DNA of 29,927 nucleotides. Source: Saccoglossus kowalevskii. Its lineage: Eukaryota > Hemichordata > Enteropneusta > Harrimaniidae. The notes under the pieces are model-generated. The model was given only the letters and a program-made list of their open reading frames with translations, made no database searches and was not told the DNA's origin. This document shows positions 22,201 to 28,380 of the stretch, in pieces (the first letter of the stretch is position 1; the number at the start of each line of letters is the position of its first letter). The DNA lies in NCBI RefSeq assembly GCF_000003605.2, contig NW_003158728.1, positions 253,260-283,186 of the forward strand, given 5' to 3'. Made by a program: the position numbers and the translations under genes.

Positions 22201-25200
22201 CAGTCACAAGTTGATTGAATGTATCCTTTTTTACCAATGTTTTCAGCGTACGAGTCTGCACCACAATAGGTGAATTTCCGTTCACTGCCATATCTTGCTC
22301 ATTCGTACTTCTGTCATGATTTATATTTCAGTCAGTTTGACAGTGGTTGCCATGACATATACTGACAAAGGTTAATGACAAGGCCAGATGGCGAGCTAGT
22401 CGAAATCAACCAAAAACATCTTATGACTCTGCAGTTTTTAAGATACAATACAGTAGCTGTAAACCTAAACCAATTTTGTTTGCGATTCTAACTTAGGCGG
22501 TATCTTTGTGGAATGTTAGTGCAAGACTATTACCCCATAAATATTAGTTAGTGTTGACAATATATAGTAGTGTTTTTCTAGATAGCTTGACGAGTAATTA
22601 ATTGATTATGATGCGTAAAACTTTCATGTGATTGGTTGTTTGTTTGAAGGCAAGGCCTTGGAGTCCCTTATACTGATTGTAATTGGTTAAGGAGTGACAA
22701 GAAATAAAGAGTGATTTAATGCTGTCTTGGATGAAAACCAGGGACTTGGCAGAGAATCGTTGGGAACATGAATGAAGTTTGTGTGTGTCTTTTGTCAGCC
22801 TAGCGTGGAAACGACCGAATCCCGGTTACCTAAGTGAAAGGTTTTTAACCATCAAAAATACCTGTCACACTTCATCGTTGCTTGCATTACATCATGTGTG
22901 TTTCAGTTTGGTCTGTTTTGTGTATATCATCCATATTCTCTCGCTTTACAGGGCAAACAAAATATTTTATGTTCCGGCCTCCTTTTTCTTCTATACAAAT
23001 AGCTTTGTAAATTTTCAAGCTATCATTCCTTTTCGATAATATGGGTAGTATAAATCATCATTGCGAAAATCTCACGAAGGATATCTTGTTGACATATTTA
23101 TAATTTTGGGTTTAGTGTGAATAAGTAGGTTTGTAACAAATTATTTGTATATCTAATACTTCATATTTAATCGAACTATGCAAACTAAAGAGTGGTTTAT
23201 TGGAGTGCACGGTAACCCCACATATCGTATTGAATATTTTTTTTGTGTGGCGGCCATTTTAGATTTATACAAACGAGGATATTTTTTTCCCTGGCAATCA
23301 AATGTACTTATGTGGTTTCACAGTGAGATATCGCATTAACATTGTACTTTACATACCATACACTTAAGTCTAGCATCATCGATGTACAGTGATCCACCGT
23401 TTAGACCATAACAGTTACTACCATATAAAACATAGCCGATTGGACACGCATCTGTGAACACCAAAGTCGACAGATTAACAAACATACATGCAAATATGAC
23501 AACATGTTTGTGACTAGCTTGAATATATGGTGAACCATAAGCACTTTTGGGGGGGCGATGACAGAATTGGAAATAAAACAATAAATTAATGCACAGAAAG
23601 AAAATCATGCAAGGATCAATAAAAAAATATTTCACACAGTGGAAATAAATTACATTTCTCATGAAAAATAGCACAAAAACTAAGTGAAGGAAAATATTGT
23701 TCTGTCATTGGTCCTCACCATGATGTACCAATGAATTTTTTTTTTCCAGACGAATTATCTACTAGTATTTTGTTCCCCGTTCAATTTCAACATAACTGTG
23801 TTCAAATCATGTTATACTTTTTTTATATTTTGTTTTCCAGACGAATTATCTACTAGTATTTTGTTCCCCGTTCAATTTCAACATAACTGTGTTCAAATCA
23901 TGTTATACTTACCACTTATGACTGGTGACGTCATTCGATATGGCGTGAACACTACATCCGGAAAACCGATGATAACATTATCATCTCGAATTTTCTTTCT
24001 GATGTCCTCTCCATACACACTATCCCACCAATTCTCAGTGGCGTCAATTAGTGCATTTGTGGTTCCACTTTCCCCACTGAACTCGTAATCGTTTGAAGGA
24101 TTTTCGAAATGGTTGTTATAGAAACCGATCCCACTTCCTGTTGTCACCAAGGTTAGTTTTCTACCCGGAGTGTTGCCGCTATTGTAAAGTAGCAAATTGT
24201 TGTAACATTCTTGCCATCCGATCGGTGCTGTGTCATGCGACCAGTGCAGAGTATAGAGACCAGTGTTGGACACAAGAAGATTATTCACAACATAAGAAAC
24301 TACATTGTGCAGTCTTAGCACGCTGTTACCCTCGCCCAGATCATTGCTTATGATCGTATTATCGTGAATATTTACCAAACCACTTTCTTGTTCAGATTCT
24401 AGAAAGATCACCTCGCCGCCTGTGTTTCCTTCAAAGTAATTGTTGTAGATGCACGTGGTAGGTGTTGCCTGCGCGGTTTCAATATTATCAGTGTATATAC
24501 TCACAGCGCCAAGCTGGTTTCCGATAAAACGATTGGCTGAGATATTGAATTCAGTGATGCCTGCGTTCAAGGTAATGGCTGCACTGCATTCATCTGGCGT
24601 TGGGGGCGCAAGCATTCCATTGTTATTTATCTGTGAATGTTTTACGTCAACTCTGACACTGCCTTCAGTGCTTACAGTGGTATCGTATGTTATGGCAGAC
24701 CGTCCATTGTTTTCCAACAGACCCTCACTGATAGATACAACTAGGTTACTGCTCACGATTCCTGTAAAGTAAAACAAAACTAGTCAGAAATTGATTCGTG
24801 TTCTGTTGGTCACAGTCGTTGGTAGAACATCGCAATCACTTTCAATCACTAAACATATTACTTTTTCGATTAATTTTAATTTTATTGCAAACTGACTTCA
24901 AATTATCCCAACTATGCCACACCATTTTTATAGTAAATGTTCCCTGTTGTTCCGCAATGCTCTCCCCTGAGGCTCCAGGTATATAGAAGGAAAGATGGAG
25001 ACTAGATTTCAATATGCAAATAGCATTCCATAATGATGCATCCTATACGAATGCTTTGCGAAATCACTCATTTTGGCAAAATGCATGGAGTTGTCATTGT
25101 TCTATTGTATTGTATTGTATTGTATTGTATACAATTATGAACATAAGAAACTGGTTTACTCAAATCCTTTAAAGTAAAATGTTAATCTAAGTTGTACATT

Positions 25201-28133
25201 ACAATACGTCCGATCAAGTCGGAAAATGATGTATGAGATATGTTAACATGCGTGATTTAAACACTCGGTAAGCATTGCGATCATTCAAATAGCATTTCTC
25301 ATGACGAAATGGTGAACTCACAGGTATTGTGGACCCACGGTTTGCCAACGCAGATTGTAATACAATGTACTGACTCTATGATTAACTGTGTTAATTGTGT
25401 GGATGCAGTGGGGTTATGATTCAGAATAAGCATGGTCGATTACCTGAAGGTGATATTAGAATACCATAACCATGATTCGATAATGCACTGACACTTGTGA
25501 TATCAATACTCCCATCAACACTAGAAACTGTAATTCCATTCATGCAGTTGTATATAACAGTGTCTTGTATTGATACGCTGTTTGGTGATGAAGAAACAAG
25601 TATTCCACTGGTCAAACAATTGGTTATGTTAACATTTTCAAATGTTGGTGGGTTTCCTTCAACTTCGACTGATCCAGCTATGTCGGACGGTTGGGTCCCG
25701 GATGTGAAGGATATGTCCACGTTCTGCAGTAATGATGTAACTAGTGGCGACAAGCCGGTGAAGATGATACCTCTCCAGTAATTGTGCTGGAGGACTCTAT
25801 TCTGGGAACCTGTACACTCTAATCCGACGTCACGAGTGTGATCTGTGAAAGTAATAAAACATACCGTGAAAAAACAGCAAACAGTGCAAGTCGTAGCAAT
25901 TTTATGGGATTTTTTGATAACTTCTTCTTTTACAAAAATCTAGAGTCGACGCGAAAAATTCAACAAATTTGTTTTTTGAAATTAACATATAAAACAATAA
26001 AATTGTAATGACTCGGGTGTATTCTAGCGGATACTCCTAAATTAGCTGGTGCAAATCCGGTTAGTGTTTGGAAGGCACACTTGTTTTGTTGGATATTTGG
26101 CCCTCATCCCCCGGTTATTTTCCCCGGTTTTGTATGTGCATTTGGTGGATACGTCACACTACATTTGCTATGCGATACCTGTGCCGCCCACTGTAAATTC
26201 AATTTTTGCATAAGTCGACCTTTGGCTTTTTTAAAAAAAAAAACAATCATGTAAGACATGATGTTAGTACCAAAGGTCACTAGAATAGTTAATAAATTAC
26301 ATGTTAATTTTTCAAAGTTGCAGCAAATCAATGTACAAATACTGTATCTGTGTTTGAGGGATGTTTTCTCAACGGAAGGCGAATCGATTTGGTGTTCGCA
26401 TCAAAGAAAACTTATAAATGTTGCTTTGTAACTTAGACGCGATCGCAGCAAACTCATTTCGAAATAGCGACTCTCGTCAAATTTACTTTGTCAGACTAAC
26501 TTCCAGAGGGATTATCTGTATATCTCCTGATGACTTCTGTGGTATACGTTTATGCAACATGCGTGCATCTAGTTGAACTCTAAAATCATGCATAAATGTA
26601 TTCAAATTGAACCGAAAAAAAAAAAAAACAATACTAAGCCAGCAAACACACATATCGAAAGACTTTAAGCTTTGGCTGGAGTTACTGTGGACAGTAACGT
26701 TTGCCGAGTGCTAGTGACAACCTGAAAGTTTGAAAAAAAAATTAAACTCCCTTGAAACTCTTTTGAATGGTGTGGTATCTTGAAACATTCATGGACCGAT
26801 ATAGGCGAATCGTTATGACAACAGAACACAACACAGCCTACAGTTTCTTCACGCTATCCACAGGCGCAGCACTTTACAGTCCAACTCGCCTAAAGGCTAA
26901 AAGTGCATCACACAATCCACGAGATCTCACAATCTTCACAAACATAAGTAATAAAACTCAACGTGTAATACAACACTGCGCTGTTTGCAGTGTCTCGTGT
27001 GATCATCCAGTTCCCTGTCAGATCACGGTAATCAACGAAAACTCGTGACTACAAAGTAATTTTTCCAGTAACTTACTTGAGTTACACTACTATTCATACA
27101 AGACAATTCTTTGTAAGGTGATTTCTCTAGAACCTTGACACACACGAAATCAATTGAAAAAAGTTGCATTGCAAAAGACAACACTGTTTAGCTTACAGAA
27201 ACGTTTGCATGAATGAGAAAAAATATAACATAATGACCATTAAAAACTACTAGAATCGCAATAAACTGGCACTAAAAATGATAAATAGAGTTCTTGCTAA
27301 TTGCATAAATAATAAAAATGTGGATATTTTTCGTCCATAAGTGGAAATCATGATTACATGCATTTTTATGTTACACTGTTGTTAACATACAATTCGGTTG
27401 TGCGAAATTCAGCAATAGAAAGATTCATAAACAGCCTGAGGGGAAATTGCGTTAATTTTTTAACAACTTGAGACCCGTCTCTTTTACTATGACATTAGCT
27501 CAGATGTATTTCTGATCACTTTAATATGTCGTCAATTCAAAACTTACCGTAATCGTCTTGTCCAATAGATAAGTTGATGCATTCAAATAATGTAGCCTCT
27601 GTACCAGTACAATCAATATCATCAATCCACATATTACCAGTTCCAGGAGGAGACGTCGATAATGTACCTCCACTGAAACCAAGGTGTCTACATGCCACAT
27701 CTGTTTCAGCTTGTTCCCAGGTATCTTTACTTACAGTACCCCATTTCCCGTTGATGTTGATTTCAAGTCGACCTTGGTGCAAACCTCCCCCATCAACAAG
27801 TCGAATTGAGGCTAACCTGAAATCTTCAGTCAAATCCGTATCAAAGTTACCTTGTGAAGACGTTAGGGTAATTCGAGCAGCGTCAGTTCCTCTGGCAACA
27901 ATCGCCCCACGCACAACTAGACTACTCCCTGGATAGAAGTTCACGATTACACCAGGTTCGATGGTTAGAATGATCTCATCATCTACCGTGATGTCACCAG
28001 TTACCTCATAAGGACTTTCGGTCTTCGTGAATACCGTATCTGAATTAATGTTATTGGAGATGGTCGCTGCGCATGCCACTTGCAGAAGACCACACAGAAA
28101 TAACCATAGCGTTATACTTCTAATTGTCGCCAT
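7239..28133 (-). CDS. Gene 2: giant secreted mosaic protein (SRCR, beta-helix, C-lectin, EGF, PSI, GD repeats, vWD)
   Basis: Twenty-seven coding exons chain in phase from ATG 28133 to TAG 7239 (5781 nt, about 1926 aa). Exons: 28133-27548, 25842-25444, 24761-23913, 23451-23357, 21970-21857, 21646-21547, 21392-21211, 20873-20670, 20069-19968, 19409-19121, 18940-18742, 17802-17527, 16751-16577, 16370-16197, 15967-15807, 14869-14746, 14458-14360, 14083-13912, 13390-13138, 11277-11139, 11016-10888, 10044-9777, 9415-9314, 8735-8706, 8378-8134, 7678-7383, 7257-7239. It has a signal peptide and no transmembrane helix after the vWD domain, so it is probably extracellular. The N-terminal module (residues 23-611) resembles bark beetle/Anakonda proteins of epithelial junctions; the rest is unlike them. 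Least certain are the 18742 donor, the 11139 donor and the last exon. Introns not described separately hold nothing I recognise. Function is inferred only as extracellular adhesion or matrix. Confidence 0.8.
7383..7678 (-). CDS. Gene 2 exon 26: second half of vWD domain
   Basis: Residues 1823-1920. ITITWKGNIHKVDVIL matches the vWD W-strand. HGLFGDADGSQDNDF (from residue 1884) stands where most family members have CGLCGNFNG...DDF, so both cysteines are replaced. EEFGNSWLVPG is the usual end of the domain. The acceptor TTTTCACAG is strong; the donor GAAG|GTATGA is phase 2. Confidence 0.88.
8134..8378 (-). CDS. Gene 2 exon 25: first half of vWD domain, with GDPH motif
   Basis: Residues 1741-1822. 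GQGDPHLRTFDGLKYDFQGY is the classic vWD start, then CTYTIV and a beta-rich run to MEDNTIL. GDPH (residues 1745-1748) is the motif that self-cleaves between Asp and Pro in some vWD proteins (MUC2, RGM). The acceptor is CCATTAG; the donor TTA|GTACGT keeps phase 0 with exon 26. Confidence 0.88.
8502..8526. repeat. (AAAAAC)n microsatellite
   Basis: About four units of AAAAAC in the intron before the vWD exon. Confidence 0.8.
8706..8735 (-). CDS. Gene 2 exon 24: 30-nt microexon
   Basis: It encodes a ten-residue linker (SGQQPNLPD core), phase 1 at both ends, between EGF and vWD. The acceptor is ATCTCAACAG and the donor GATG|GTAAGT. Skipping it would keep the frame, so it could be an alternative exon. 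Confidence 0.65.
9314..9415 (-). CDS. Gene 2 exon 23: EGF-like domain
   Basis: Residues 1697-1730: ECSGHGTCVALDNCNATCRC then DEGWMGLCCDS. This is a six-Cys EGF followed by one extra Cys, close in wording to the second EGF of exon 7 (ECSGHGTCV). The acceptor is TCCTGACAG and the donor ACAA|GTAAGG, phase 1. Confidence 0.88.
9777..10044 (-). CDS. Gene 2 exon 22: furin-like site RTKR and Cys-rich TIL-like segment
   Basis: Residues 1608-1696. It opens CISRTKREL; RTKR (residues 1611-1614, 10035-10024) is a canonical furin site. About fifteen cysteines follow in short loops (CTCDKELMPGTTEDGCVCVD, CACTEDEEPVLVDGECVC), like trypsin-inhibitor-like repeats next to vWD domains. The acceptor is CCTTCAG and the donor CCAG|GTAAGT, phase 1. 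Confidence 0.82.
10568..10719. mobile_element. Short hAT-like MITE with 7-bp target duplication
   Basis: The element (10575-10712, 138 bp) is flanked by GGGTGCC at 10568-10574 and 10713-10719. Its ends are imperfect inverted repeats: ACTGGTGGATCCAG at the left, ACGCGGATTTAG reading in from the right. It is GC-richer than the surrounding intron. The termini and target-site length suggest a non-autonomous hAT-type DNA transposon. It has no coding capacity. Confidence 0.55.
10888..11016 (-). CDS. Gene 2 exon 21: Cys-rich segment
   Basis: Forty-three codons, residues 1565-1607, phase 0 at both ends. DTCVCASCPDGTPMLPVYPE and CPCLCPDGNIMAMNVDGTCP hold two CPDG turns, so it may be two half-repeats. 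The acceptor is TTTGTTTTACAG and the donor CCT|GTAAGT. Confidence 0.8.
11139..11277 (-). CDS. Gene 2 exon 20: Cys-rich segment
   Basis: Residues 1518-1564 (GLPCCVCSDGMPGILDL, GACTRCKCWCD), a vWC- or TIL-like density of cysteines. The TTTCAG acceptor fits phase 2. The donor is chosen by frame (TTG|GTAATA, phase 0); the nearer AAG|GTGCAA would shift frame into exon 21. The start is firm, the end less so. Confidence 0.65.
11278..13137 (-). other. Gene 2 intron 19 (1860 nt)
   Basis: This long AT-rich intron sits between the beta-rich region and the Cys-rich region. It has open frames (11697-11927 minus, 12408-12671 plus) without domain signal. I found no missed exon with matching phase. Confidence 0.5.
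13138..13390 (-). CDS. Gene 2 exon 19: last beta-rich segment
   Basis: Residues 1434-1517. DVEITLGIATTIKGKVSASL and VRVDVEGGIPAITGDANF are beta-like, with one CSGKC loop. The exon ends TPDWYNTT, a possible N-glycosylation sequon. The acceptor is CCCATTTCAG and the donor ACTGG|GTAAGT, phase 2. Confidence 0.82.
13912..14083 (-). CDS. Gene 2 exon 18: beta-rich segment, Ala/Ser-rich
   Basis: Residues 1377-1433. SFEPFVSASASFNTAGLASA is followed by a basic helix-like stretch (LQKLTKKLPKWMKQLL). The acceptor is TTTAAACAG and the donor TTC|GTAAGT, phase 1. Confidence 0.8.
14360..14458 (-). CDS. Gene 2 exon 17: beta-rich segment, continued
   Basis: Thirty-three codons, residues 1344-1376, phase 0 at both ends (GTVTGEVGASSNLTTGATW). 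It was found from frame and splice sites (ATATTTAG, AAG|GTATTG). It is rich in Gly, Ser and Thr and has one N-glycosylation sequon (NLT). Confidence 0.72.
14746..14869 (-). CDS. Gene 2 exon 16: beta-rich segment, continued
   Basis: Residues 1302-1343. FVIPYIFVPGVFQFVVDIKG is a proline-punctuated pair of hydrophobic strands. The acceptor TTTTCTTTCAG is strong; the donor is AAG|GTAGAT, phase 0. Confidence 0.8.
15091..15175. repeat. (ATAAA)17 microsatellite
   Basis: Seventeen uninterrupted copies of ATAAA lie in the intron between exons 15 and 16. A pure array of this length is probably length-variable. Confidence 0.97.
15313..15640. repeat. Degenerate tandem duplication, about 175-185 bp units
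   Basis: The units near 15315-15460 and 15500-15640 share, in order, TTGACCAA, ATATT, CTA.AAATGCAT-like, AAAATG.CA.TAAAATGTG, TATAATTTGC.TTTGTAC.AATTTT and a final ATG. The offset drifts from 185 to 174. A weaker third partial copy may lie at 15250-15300. Confidence 0.65.
15807..15967 (-). CDS. Gene 2 exon 15: beta-rich Cys-free segment
   Basis: Residues 1249-1301 alternate hydrophobic and polar positions (VTFNVTPKVDFSPTFSLNF, GFDGKLTASLETVLNW), suggesting amphipathic beta strands. There are no cysteines. The acceptor is CCTAACTCAG and the donor GC|GTGAGT, phase 2. No named eukaryotic domain is recognised. Confidence 0.82.
16197..16370 (-). CDS. Gene 2 exon 14: end of third repeat and furin-like site RRRKR
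   Basis: Residues 1191-1248, phase 0 at both ends. Strands continue from repeat 3 (IYDGRVFIELLEI). A very basic run follows, RRRKRK at residues 1226-1231 (16265-16248), and then ELSWNPEFSLSNTFPFE. RRRKR fits the R-x-(K/R)-R rule for furin-type proprotein convertases, so the chain may be cut here. Confidence 0.8.
16577..16751 (-). CDS. Gene 2 exon 13: third GD repeat
   Basis: Residues 1132-1190 with GLLILENIPSSDLDIVVGDT, then IGMSSSAFLGKV, a weaker copy of the same repeat. The acceptor is TTATATTAG and the donor AAG|GTAATG, phase 0. Confidence 0.8.
17527..17802 (-). CDS. Gene 2 exon 12: second GD repeat
   Basis: Residues 1040-1131 with TFFIVHPDTVIFQEGDIVVS then SNGFLADVVDI, then a CSSAT tail. 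The acceptor is AGAG|C; an alternative two bases outward (position 17804) would open in phase 0. The donor AG|GTGAGT is strong, phase 2. Confidence 0.82.
17968..18055. repeat. Possible transposon fragment with C11 tract
   Basis: The segment starts CAGTGGCGTATTTTGAGGGC and continues into a run of 11 Cs. CAGTGGCG starts are common in short hAT-like elements of marine invertebrates. No matching far end was found, so this is a fragment at best. Confidence 0.35.
18658..18690. repeat. Relic related to the element at 20417-20568
   Basis: GACCGAACAACC, TTTTTTTGTTTCGTAAGGCA parallels GACCAACTAATTTTTGTTTC, CTACGGCC at the right end of the 20417-20568 element. It is a truncated, diverged copy. Confidence 0.5.
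18742..18940 (-). CDS. Gene 2 exon 11: end of first GD repeat and linker
   Basis: Residues 974-1039. ETYTLILGKPAPLEDVIAY completes repeat 1. The 3' end of the exon is uncertain. A weak GT donor (GGCAA|GTAATA, phase 2) joins exon 12 in frame if the inner AG of CACAGAG is its acceptor. The better-looking GC donor (GAGG|GCAAGT, phase 1) would meet a stop in exon 12. I chose the GT donor for frame. Confidence 0.72.
19121..19409 (-). CDS. Gene 2 exon 10: first GD repeat
   Basis: Residues 878-973 begin with a short Cys pair (GCRGWDEAVCPGG). The first copy of a repeat follows: SLLIVTQETLDIAEGDIIAS then SDGILHAVLGI. The core, hydrophobic strand-EGD-I-(I/V)-x-S-x(3)-G-(I/F)-L-x2-V, recurs in exons 12 and 13. 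The donor is ATGG|GTAAGT, phase 1. Confidence 0.85.
19968..20069 (-). CDS. Gene 2 exon 9: small Cys-rich linker
   Basis: Thirty-four codons, residues 844-877, phase 0 at both ends. Five cysteines lie in INCEGNQCAV, GSCPTCYDVDHC. I recognise no named domain; it may finish the PSI module. The acceptor is GTTCTTACAG and the donor ACA|GTAGGT. Confidence 0.72.
20417..20568. mobile_element. Small element with inverted ends and poly-C core
   Basis: The left end is GACCGTAGGAACC; the right end read on the other strand is GGCCGTAGGAAAC. An inner pair, GGCCGGAC/GTCCGGCC, lies 15-30 bases in. The core contains 14 Cs (20461-20474). It lies in the intron between exons 8 and 9 and has no coding capacity. 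I see no clear target duplication. It is probably a MITE or similar short non-autonomous repeat. Confidence 0.5.
20670..20873 (-). CDS. Gene 2 exon 8: PSI domain
   Basis: Residues 776-843. C-x(4)-C-x2-C-x5-CGWC-x5-C is visible in ECEECSSSTGCGWCDTTLSC. This is the signature of PSI domains (plexin, semaphorin, integrin), which act as Cys-rich wedges between larger extracellular domains. The exon is 204 nt, phase 0 at both ends, donor AAG|GTGTGT. Confidence 0.82.
21023..21033. repeat. C11 tract
   Basis: Eleven Cs followed by ACCCC in the intron between exons 7 and 8, possibly the trace of another short repeat copy. Homopolymers of this length are prone to sequencing error. Confidence 0.7.
21211..21392 (-). 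CDS. Gene 2 exon 7: two EGF-like domains
   Basis: Residues 715-775. The first EGF runs from DTCPSICSHNGICVDD to GGWTGDDC and the second from VNECSGHGTCVGP to KCINGWQ. The six-Cys spacing and the GW.GDDC ending are typical. The acceptor is TTTACATAG and the donor CAG|GTAACT, phase 0. Confidence 0.9.
21547..21646 (-). CDS. Gene 2 exon 6: end of C-type lectin-like domain
   Basis: Residues 682-714 contain GCSVLTISF, AVDCSDKHPFAVVCK: the last three cysteines and final strand. No EPN, QPD or WND motif is present, so calcium-dependent sugar binding is unlikely. The acceptor is CTTTGCAG; the donor CCAA|GTAAGT is phase 1. Confidence 0.8.
21857..21970 (-). CDS. Gene 2 exon 5: middle of C-type lectin-like domain
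   Basis: There are 38 codons, residues 644-681, phase 0 at both ends. ELGGTLPTSSDNTDVLAFL matches the strand-turn-helix that follows the first lectin Cys, and VQVWIDDQP replaces the W-I-G-L core. It is too short to show as a long open frame and was found from splice sites and frame. Confidence 0.75.
21971..23356 (-). other. Gene 2 intron 4 (1386 nt)
   Basis: This intron splits the C-type lectin-like domain. The open frame at 22779-23039 (+) has no recognised domain. Exons 4 and 5 join in phase 0 without any further exon. Confidence 0.5.
23357..23451 (-). CDS. Gene 2 exon 4: start of C-type lectin-like domain
   Basis: Residues 612-643 read DACPIGYVLYGSNCYGL and then YIDDARLKC, the long-form lectin start with an N-terminal Cys pair and the helix 1 Cys. 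The acceptor is GTTCACAG and the donor ATG|GTATGT, phase 0. Confidence 0.8.
23742..23910. repeat. Exact 78-bp direct duplication, 91-bp offset
   Basis: Copies at 23742-23819 and 23833-23910 are identical over 78 bases and separated by 13 bases. The second copy ends inside the splice donor of exon 3, covering AAGT of GTAAGT but not the GT. Identity implies a very recent event or an assembly artefact. Confidence 0.95.
23913..24761 (-). CDS. Gene 2 exon 3: parallel beta-helix with NWW terminal motif
   Basis: This is the longest exon (849 nt), residues 329-611, phase 1 at both ends. It has many short Asn-rich coils (NNGRSAI, YNNYFEGNTGG, IHDNTIISND, VVNNLLVSNTG, YNNHFENPSNDYE). It closes with ATENWWDS, then IRKKIRDD, then VVFTPY, the end-cap seen in bark beetle-type and related beta-helix proteins. 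The fold often binds carbohydrate or mediates adhesion. The donor is GTG|GTAAGT. Confidence 0.9.
25103..25130. repeat. (TATTG)5 microsatellite
   Basis: Five and a half perfect units of TATTG in the intron between exons 2 and 3. Confidence 0.9.
25444..25842 (-). CDS. Gene 2 exon 2: end of SRCR domain, start of beta-helix repeats
   Basis: The acceptor is TTTCACAG. Residues 196-328 open with HTRDVGLECTG, the last SRCR strand and its final Cys. Beta-helix coils follow, with the recurring hydrophobic-Asn pattern (FENVNITNC, IQDTVIYNC, HGYGILIS). The exon is 399 nt, phase 1 at both ends. Confidence 0.87.
25843..27547 (-). other. Gene 2 intron 1 (1705 nt)
   Basis: This large intron interrupts the SRCR domain in phase 1. 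The open frame at 26767-27048 (+) has no domain signal. No repeat or missed exon was recognised. Confidence 0.5.
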
Positions 28134-28145
28134 TATTCGATGCAA
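27548..28145 (-). CDS. Gene 2 exon 1: signal peptide, beta-helix lead-in, most of SRCR domain
   Basis: Translation starts at 28133 (AATAATGG, a good start context); 28145-28134 is probably 5' leader after an acceptor (CATTCTATAG). Residues 1-22 are a signal peptide ending VACA. Residues about 42-92 carry DITVDDEIILTIEPGVIVNF and VVRGAIVARGT, the edge strand that opens parallel beta-helices in bark beetle-type proteins. The SRCR domain starts near residue 109 (IRLVDGG) and has KWGTV, ACRHLGF and DIDCTGTE. The usual first Cys (GTVC) is Ser and the Cys of LGC is Phe, so only four SRCR cysteines remain (148, 175, 185 and 205). The donor is TACG|GTAAGT, phase 1. Confidence 0.88.
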
Positions 28146-28333
28146 CTATAGAATGAGAGATCAATACATTATAATTAAGAGAACACTAAATAGACTGTGT
28201 TAAGACAGCAAGCTGCAAAACACAACAAGTTTGCATTGGTATCTATTACTTTCACTAAAAACTATTTCGCAGAGATATATACATTGTACATATAAAGGCT
28301 AAACCGTTAATTCGTATGTTATACCATACTTAC

Positions 28334-28380
28334 CGTAAGCACGACTACTAGAAATATAATCGAAACCCTCTTGTTTTTGT
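28334..28380 (-). other. Candidate 5' exon of gene 2
   Basis: A 47-base segment between TATATTACAG and ACG|GTAAGTATGG looks like an exon, 188 bases upstream of exon 1, which itself starts after an acceptor. It holds no ATG, so it may be untranslated. One frame, open into exon 1, reads NKRVSIIFLVVVLT, a hydrophobic stretch. Confidence 0.5.

Noticed and set aside
24093-24772. Plus-strand frames over exon 3
   Set aside because: They are shadows of the long beta-helix exon on the other strand.
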